A stretch of DNA of 64,000 nt from Turneriella parva (lineage in GTDB: Bacteria > Spirochaetota > Leptospiria > Turneriellales > Turneriellaceae): the NCBI GenBank assembly GCA_020719945.1, contig DYPL01000002.1, positions 1 to 64,000 of the forward strand. Reading direction: 5' to 3'. This document shows positions 59,231 to 64,000 of this stretch, one piece after another. Under the pieces are notes generated by a model that was not told where the DNA came from, did not search any database, and saw nothing but the letters and a program-made list of their open reading frames with translations. A program made the position numbers and the translations under genes. How positions within the stretch are numbered: the first letter of the stretch is position 1; each line of letters opens with the position of its first letter.

Positions 59231-60907
59231 ATGCTGCAGTTGTCGGTTGAGGGAAATAGAGCACACTATCGGATAGAATCTCATCAGGGGCAAATTCAGA
59301 TTTTCGCACGCAATGAAAAGCTAAATAATGATGAGAAACCACTGCTCTCACCGAGAGACCCGCAGAGGGAGGCCCAACGAGCCCTGGCCGGATTTCAGTT
59401 AAAGAAGGGATTGCTGGCCATTGTCCTTGGTGCTGCTTCTATCCCATTGTTGCAGGCTCTCCAGAAAAACAGAACGGGCGGCCATCTCGTTGTTCTCGAT
59501 GCAGATAGTGTATTGCTTCGAGAGTTGCGCAATTTAGAGCCAGATGCATTTGCCGAATCCGTTGTGGCAAGCCCGGAAGATTCAGATAGGCTTATGGATT
59601 TTCTGGAGGGGTTGACCATTGAAGAGCTGTTAGGATATAGAATTTTTACCCAGACAGGACCAGCCTCTGTAGATCCAAAATTTTATCAGGGCCAAACCGA
59701 TCTTATAAAAAGAACGTTATCATCGCGCCTATCCGATTTGTTTACCAGATTAGAGTTTGAACCCCTGTGGATTAAAAATGCGTTTATGAATCTACGCCAT
59801 ACAGACAGGGCGCATCCAGTATCTTCTTTGTTTGGATACGCCAACGGGATGCGTGCTGTGCTGGTCTCTACCGGGCCAAGTTTACGGGGGCGATTGAACT
59901 GGCTTAGAGAAAATAGGGAAAAATATTTTATTGCAAGTGTAGATTCTGCCTATCGAGTGTTGCACCGCATGGGCATAGAGCCTCATCTGATTTTTTCACT
60001 CGATGCGCAAACGTTTACGAGAAAACACTTTGCCGGTTTACCAAAAGGGAATCCCGGAAAATATCCCATCCTTGTGGCAGACTTTGTGGCCAATCCCGTT
60101 ATCGTGCGGGACTGGCGCGGACCGCTTGCTCTTTCTTTTACGGCACAGTACCACGGTAATCGCAGAGCAGTTACACCCGGTTGCGATATCATAGAGGAAG
60201 CTCTGTTGCCGCCAGAGTGGACGGGCAAAATTCCAGGAGAAATACAGTCTGGCGGATCAGTGGCAACATCGGTAATTGATCTCTTGCGGCAAATGGGGTT
60301 TTCTGAATTGGTTTTGCTCGGCCAAGATCTTGCATTTTCTTACAGAGAGATACATACCACGGGTACACACCACACCGATGCATGGCTTTCGCGCAATGTG
60401 AACCGGTTTTCTCCTTTGGAGTCCATCAATGAAAAAGTGATACGCAAGCGTGCCACTCTTCCAGCTCTTTCCATCCAGGGGAAAAAAGTGCCGTCGGACT
60501 ATATTCTATCTCTTTACAAAAAGTGGATAGAAGATGCAGCGGCGCGTTTGCCTGGGTTTCTGGTGAACGGTACCATTGAGGGGATGCCTCTTTCTGGAGT
60601 AAATGCTCTAAATACAGACGTTGAAACAATACCACAGAGCCATGGAGGCCTCCTGCAAAGATTTCTCGGTAGCCCTCTGCTGAAATCGATTTTGCGCGAT
60701 CCAGATAAGCTGATTAGAGTAGTTGCTCAAAATCAAATGCCCTCTCTGGAAAAGCGCTTGGGCAGGCAATATTCCATTCGGGAAGAACGCCTGCAGTTAG
60801 AGGATAAACCGGAAATGGTGGGCCTCAAAAACAAAAAAGAAGAGTTCGTTTTGCGGTATTTTCGCAGGCTTAGTCGGATGCTCAATTCTCCGCGAGATTC
60901 ATATTGA
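59231..60907 (+). CDS. Motility-associated (MAF/DUF115) glycosyltransferase
   Basis: 558 residues from the ATG at 59231. Belongs to the MAF/6-hydroxymethylpterin-pyrophosphokinase-like DUF115 family: AVLVSTGPSLRGRLNWLREN, FIASVDSAYRVLHRMGIEPH, IFSLDAQTFTRKHF, and SGGSVATSVIDLLRQMGFSELVLLGQDLAF. MAF proteins glycosylate flagellins and are common near spirochaete flagellar genes, though none of those is in the window. Start is 53 bp from the divergent smc start. Its end overlaps a cytochrome gene on the other strand by 26 bp. Confidence 0.9.
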   Translation: MLQLSVEGNRAHYRIESHQGQIQIFARNEKLNNDEKPLLSPRDPQREAQRALAGFQLKKGLLAIVLGAASIPLLQALQKNRTGGHLVVLDADSVLLRELRNLEPDAFAESVVASPEDSDRLMDFLEGLTIEELLGYRIFTQTGPASVDPKFYQGQTDLIKRTLSSRLSDLFTRLEFEPLWIKNAFMNLRHTDRAHPVSSLFGYANGMRAVLVSTGPSLRGRLNWLRENREKYFIASVDSAYRVLHRMGIEPHLIFSLDAQTFTRKHFAGLPKGNPGKYPILVADFVANPVIVRDWRGPLALSFTAQYHGNRRAVTPGCDIIEEALLPPEWTGKIPGEIQSGGSVATSVIDLLRQMGFSELVLLGQDLAFSYREIHTTGTHHTDAWLSRNVNRFSPLESINEKVIRKRATLPALSIQGKKVPSDYILSLYKKWIEDAAARLPGFLVNGTIEGMPLSGVNALNTDVETIPQSHGGLLQRFLGSPLLKSILRDPDKLIRVVAQNQMPSLEKRLGRQYSIREERLQLEDKPEMVGLKNKKEEFVLRYFRRLSRMLNSPRDSY

Positions 60908-61238
60908 GAAGGTACTCTGCAATCCAGTCGGCCTCTTCTACGGATACAGAGTCGGCGTAGGGAGGCATACCGGTTCCCGGTAAACCATCCAAGATAGAGC
61001 GAACCAGAGAGATTTTATTTAGTTTGCCCTCTTCTCTCAATTGTATAATATCCCTTGGTGGTTCTGCAAGGGAAGCAGATGCTGGCCCTTTGCCGTCCGC
61101 ACTGGTTCCATGGCAGGAGCTGCAGTGTACCACATAGAGTCTTTGCCCCTCCTGCAAACTGGAGTGAGTGGATGCTTTGCCTATACAGGCAAAGACAAGG
61201 AAGCTAAGGGCAAAAAGTATCAGGATTGTTCGAGCCAT
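60882..61238 (-). CDS. Small lipoprotein cytochrome c
   Basis: 118 residues; lipobox LVFAC at about Cys18, then a class I c-type cytochrome with the haem site CSSCH (VVHCSSCHGTSADGKGPA) and a distal Met ligand in GTGMPPYADSVS. It is probably an electron carrier, possibly to the di-haem peroxidase at 40055 or a terminal oxidase. Its start overlaps the preceding gene by 19 bp, so it is co-translated with it. Confidence 0.88.
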   Translation of the reverse strand: MARTILILFALSFLVFACIGKASTHSSLQEGQRLYVVHCSSCHGTSADGKGPASASLAEPPRDIIQLREEGKLNKISLVRSILDGLPGTGMPPYADSVSVEEADWIAEYLLNMNLAEN

Positions 61239-61744
61239 GATTGCAGCAAATCGGAAAAGCGGCTTTCCGGATACTTTTTATTGTACGTGCTCAGGAGATA
61301 AAGAACATTTTTATCACGCGTTTTACCCGCTTTCAGGTAGTAGGTTTTTATCAACAACAAATGAGCTTTCTGCTGGTATTCCGGAGTTGCCGACGATGGA
61401 AACTTATGCTGTAAGGCAATGATTGCCTCTTCGTAGCGGCCAAGCTCCAGCAAGGAATCCCCTTCGAGTAAAAACAGATCGGGCAACTGGCCAGAAGGCA
61501 ATTTGCCCTTTTCCGCCATTTGCGCAAACCAGAGTGCTTCGGTTGGCCTGTGTGCAAGCAGGGAAGATTTTCCGGCGGACAAATACGCAGAGGCAGAAAA
61601 CCGGCACGAAGATCCTCTTGCGATAGTATAGGTTTTGCTGATTTCCTTCTCACTGGTAAGTTGCGAATCAGAACAGGGTATAGCCAAAAGCGGGTACATT
61701 GTTCCGACCAGTGTCATCCAAATCAAGAAATGTCCCCTCATCAT
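61220..61744 (-). CDS. Exported TPR-like protein
   Basis: 174 residues with a signal segment (about 8-23, WMTLVGTMYPLLAIP) and Cys24; a lipobox IPC is weak, so it could be a lipoprotein or a cleaved periplasmic protein. The mature part contains TPR-type helix pairs (ALWFAQMAEKGKLPSGQLPDL, LEGDSLLELGRYEEAIIALQH, KAHLLLIKTYYLKAGK), as in BamD/YbgF-like periplasmic adaptors. It is co-translated with the downstream cytochrome gene. Confidence 0.65.
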   Translation of the reverse strand: MMRGHFLIWMTLVGTMYPLLAIPCSDSQLTSEKEISKTYTIARGSSCRFSASAYLSAGKSSLLAHRPTEALWFAQMAEKGKLPSGQLPDLFLLEGDSLLELGRYEEAIIALQHKFPSSATPEYQQKAHLLLIKTYYLKAGKTRDKNVLYLLSTYNKKYPESRFSDLLQSWLEQS

Positions 61745-61921
61745 AATTTATTTACGGAAATCTTATAGGGGAAACTTAAATTGTCTTGCCTTCTTATAGC
61801 GGAATCCGGAACTTTGTCTGTGCGGGAAAAATCCAGCCACATTTTGATTCAGTTGACCACCCAGGCGTGAACAGAGCCTGCTTAGGATTGATGATGGACG
61901 TTTTAAATCAAGCGAGAGAGT

Positions 61922-63298
61922 ATGAACGGGAAAGATAACGAAAAAATCCAAAAGTTAATAGAGAGATTTGATTCTCCCGTACCAAGATACACATCGTACC
62001 CGACAGCGCTCGAATGGAGCGAGGAGTTTAACGCCCAATTATTCTGGAACGCTATAAAAAGCCGGGAACAAAAAGCTCCCCTGAGCGTATACGTGCATCT
62101 TCCCTTTTGCGAAAACCAGTGTTTGTACTGCGGATGCAACACTGTTATCAGCAGACAAAAAAATATTATTGATGACTATATGGACTATTTGCTGTCTGAG
62201 CTTGCGTACTACGGTGAGACAATAGGAAAAGGGATTACAGTTGAACAGCTTCATTTTGGGGGCGGAACTCCTAATTTTCTGCGCATAGAAGACTGGCAAA
62301 AACTGCTTGATTCGCTTCGGGAGATTTTTTCATTTTCAAGAGATATTGAGCAGTCTATTGAGTTAGATCCAATGGTGCTTTCTCCTGACTATCTCGAATA
62401 TTTATTTAATGAAGGTTTTAACAGGATCAGCTTTGGCATCCAGGATGTTACGCCACAGGTGCTGCGTGCTGTTAACCGACCACAGGATATAGAACACCTC
62501 GACGCTCTTATTTCTCATGCAAGGAAGCTCGGCTTTGTTTCTGTGAATCTGGATTTTATCTACGGGCTTCCCCACCAGACTATGGAAAGCTATACCGAGA
62601 ACTTCTCCTTTATCCGTAAGCATCGCCCCGACAGACTTGCATTTTTCAGTTATGCCCATATTCCCTGGATGAAGAGTAACCAGAAAAAAATGGATGAAAC
62701 GGCTCTTCCCGGACCAGAAGAAAAGCTGCGAATATATTTGCGTGTGCGTGAAGAACTGTTAAGCGACGGATATGTTCAAATAGGCATGGATCACTTTGCT
62801 CTGCCAGGGGACGAATTATCAAAAGCTCTTGCATCCCATGCGCTGCACCGCAATTTTATGGGCTATACCACCAAGCCAGAACTGGATTTGCTGGGTCTGG
62901 GAGCTTCAGCTATATCTCAAATAAATAGAGTATTTGCTCAAAATCCCGTGAAGTACAATCGCTACAAAAAAGCGATAGAAGGCGAAGAACCCCGCTTTGA
63001 AAAGGGATACGGAAAGAATGAAGAAGACGAGATGCGTTCAGAAATTATTCGCTCTATCATGGGAAGTTTCTTTTTTTCTATTTCCGGTTTTGAAAACAAA
63101 TGGAAAGTTTCATTTAAAGAACGGTTTGCGGCAGAGATGTCTGCCCTGCAGAAATTTGCAGCAGACGATCTTCTCATTATAAACGATGACAGCATTCTCC
63201 TTACTGAAAATGGTACGTTCGGCGTTCGCCATATAGCAAAAGTATTCGATGCGTATCGTAACAGGAATGCAAAGACAGGATTTTCCCGGGGAATCTAA
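61922..63298 (+). CDS. hemN: Oxygen-independent coproporphyrinogen III oxidase
   Basis: 458 residues; converts coproporphyrinogen III to protoporphyrinogen IX anaerobically via radical SAM chemistry. N-terminal VPRYTSYPTALEW is specific to true HemN, followed by the cluster motif CENQCLYCGC (Cys63, Cys67, Cys70, plus Cys72), FGGGTPNFL, the SIELDPM strand, and NRISFGIQDVTPQVL(RAV). It supports haem synthesis for the cytochromes seen here. It starts a unit with the DapF-family gene (3 nt apart). Confidence 0.95.
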   Translation: MNGKDNEKIQKLIERFDSPVPRYTSYPTALEWSEEFNAQLFWNAIKSREQKAPLSVYVHLPFCENQCLYCGCNTVISRQKNIIDDYMDYLLSELAYYGETIGKGITVEQLHFGGGTPNFLRIEDWQKLLDSLREIFSFSRDIEQSIELDPMVLSPDYLEYLFNEGFNRISFGIQDVTPQVLRAVNRPQDIEHLDALISHARKLGFVSVNLDFIYGLPHQTMESYTENFSFIRKHRPDRLAFFSYAHIPWMKSNQKKMDETALPGPEEKLRIYLRVREELLSDGYVQIGMDHFALPGDELSKALASHALHRNFMGYTTKPELDLLGLGASAISQINRVFAQNPVKYNRYKKAIEGEEPRFEKGYGKNEEDEMRSEIIRSIMGSFFFSISGFENKWKVSFKERFAAEMSALQKFAADDLLIINDDSILLTENGTFGVRHIAKVFDAYRNRNAKTGFSRGI

Positions 63299-63301
63299 AC
63301 C

Positions 63302-64000
63302 ATGAAATACTATAAATATCATGCTCTGGGAAATGATTACTTTGTTATCGATCCCAGAGAGACCAGCCTGGCATTGAGCAAAGAAAGCATTAAGCTCCTT
63401 TGCGATCGCAACTATGGCATAGGATCTGACGGTATTTTATGGGGCCCTGTCCAAAAAGAGAATGGTGATTTTGAGCTTCGCATTTTTAACCCCGATGGAT
63501 CTGAAGCAGAGAAAAGCGGAAACGGATTGCGCATTTTTGTGCGCTATCTTTTTGATCGCGGGCTCATCAGGCACGAACGTTTTATTATTCAGACCCGTGG
63601 GGGCAGAGTTTCTGCCATCGTGTATTCAAAGGACAAAATAGAAATTGATATGGGCAAACCGGATTTCAGCATTCAGGGAATTCCTGTTTCTGCTTCTAAC
63701 AAATCGGGAGAATTTGTTGAACAGGAGATAGATACTCCCTGGGGCGCGATACGTGCTACTGCTGTTTCCATGGGAAATCCCCATTGCGTGATTACTTCAG
63801 AAAATCCCACGCGGGAACTGGCAGAAAAAATTGGCCCCTGGCTGGAAATGCACTATCTGTTTCCCAACCGCACCAATGTGCAGTTTATGCAGAAAGTTGA
63901 TGATCAAAAAATTCGTATTGAAATATGGGAGCGCGGTGCAGGTTACACACTGGCTTCTGGATCTTCTTCCTGTGCGGCTGCTTCGGTTGCACATAAGCTG
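63302..64000 (+). CDS. DapF-family protein with both cysteines replaced (partial)
   Basis: 233 residues are seen; the gene runs off the right edge. It follows the diaminopimelate epimerase fold: YHALGNDYFVID, GIGSDGILWG, FNPDGSEAEKSGNGLRIF, SMGNPHCVI, and IWERGAGYTLASGSSSCAAA. In DapF the catalytic pair is Cys in MCGNG and Cys in ACGTGA; here these positions are Ser72 and Ser219. The reading was checked codon by codon (AGC; TCT). It may be a variant epimerase or another reaction on the same fold. It lies 3 nt after hemN. Lysine-pathway use is uncertain. Confidence 0.85.
   Translation, partial: MKYYKYHALGNDYFVIDPRETSLALSKESIKLLCDRNYGIGSDGILWGPVQKENGDFELRIFNPDGSEAEKSGNGLRIFVRYLFDRGLIRHERFIIQTRGGRVSAIVYSKDKIEIDMGKPDFSIQGIPVSASNKSGEFVEQEIDTPWGAIRATAVSMGNPHCVITSENPTRELAEKIGPWLEMHYLFPNRTNVQFMQKVDDQKIRIEIWERGAGYTLASGSSSCAAASVAHKL

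Noticed and set aside
61745-61921. Possible FNR half-sites upstream of hemN
   Set aside because: TTGAT and ATCAA occur but too far apart to be one FNR box.

Overview
The window (64 kb, most of it roughly 45% GC by eye) looks like chromosome from a Leptospira-like spirochaete. The evidence is a combination rather than one marker. There are many predicted lipoproteins with spirochaete-style lipoboxes. There is a motility-associated (MAF/DUF115) glycosyltransferase typical of spirochaete flagellar systems. A Kdo-8-P synthase implies true LPS, which Leptospirales have and Treponema and Borrelia lack. Signalling is rich: 7TMR-DISM/SpoIIE phosphatase, REC-class III cyclase, HD-GYP, PgpH-type HD, STAS proteins and a sigma-54 activator. 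Aerobic or peroxide-handling functions are present (isocitrate dehydrogenase, di-haem cytochrome c peroxidase, small c-type cytochrome). The genus and species cannot be fixed from the sequence alone.

Layout. 1-2.7 kb is the one clearly accessory stretch: a GC-rich orphan lipoprotein gene, a collapsed IS3-family (IS150-like) element, a promoter-hairpin-terminator unit that looks like a small RNA or attenuator, a NifX-like gene behind a near-perfect operator palindrome, and a wrecked phosphohexomutase pseudogene. 2.7-6.1 kb (minus) carries cysE, a small gene, yraN, a TetR regulator and tsaD. 6.2-12 kb (plus) carries kdsA sandwiched between two small lipoproteins, a third related lipoprotein with its own MerR-like promoter, a stand-alone MshEN-like protein, purL and a nucleoside-phosphorylase-like gene. 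12-14.7 kb (minus) is dut, RNase J and a RibD reductase-domain protein, each overlapping the next. 14.8-16.7 kb has an rluD-family gene and folE2, the latter bracketed by two inverted copies of a terminator-like repeat.

16.9-30.1 kb is almost all minus strand: sufE with a membrane SpoIIE phosphatase, DUF3467 with holA, a partner-switching set (two STAS proteins, one divergent HATPase-fold protein) interleaved with a VanY carboxypeptidase and an outer-membrane barrel, then prmC, a tyrosine phosphatase, a REC-cyclase and hisD. 30.2-36.5 kb has two lipoproteins, an AAA+ ATPase, an ABC exporter, lgt and two small proteins. 36.5-41 kb (minus) has a sigma-54 activator with an apparently leaderless promoter, icd and a cytochrome c peroxidase. 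41-48 kb has dusA, a GAF/HD-GYP protein, a DUF455 protein, ACT-malic enzyme and an esterase. 48-53.4 kb has tRNA-Val, rpsT, a coiled-coil gene with a C9 tract, and a plus-strand trio: coiled-coil protein, PgpH-type phosphodiesterase and site-2-type protease. 53.6-64 kb has lysA, a TPR/Mrr-like protein, an smc gene without a recognisable hinge, the MAF glycosyltransferase, a c-type cytochrome, hemN, and a DapF-family gene cut by the window edge.

Most promising leads: the DapF-family protein with both catalytic cysteines replaced by serine (63302-64000), the hingeless SMC (56454-59177), the sRNA/attenuator with alternative pairing (1736-1840), the leaderless sigma-54 activator (38682-38718), the coiled-coil gene with C9 tract and promoter dyad (48572-49160), and three diverged lipoprotein paralogues around kdsA. 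No CRISPR array, prophage, rRNA operon or replication origin was seen. All family assignments come from reading motifs; no database search was run.
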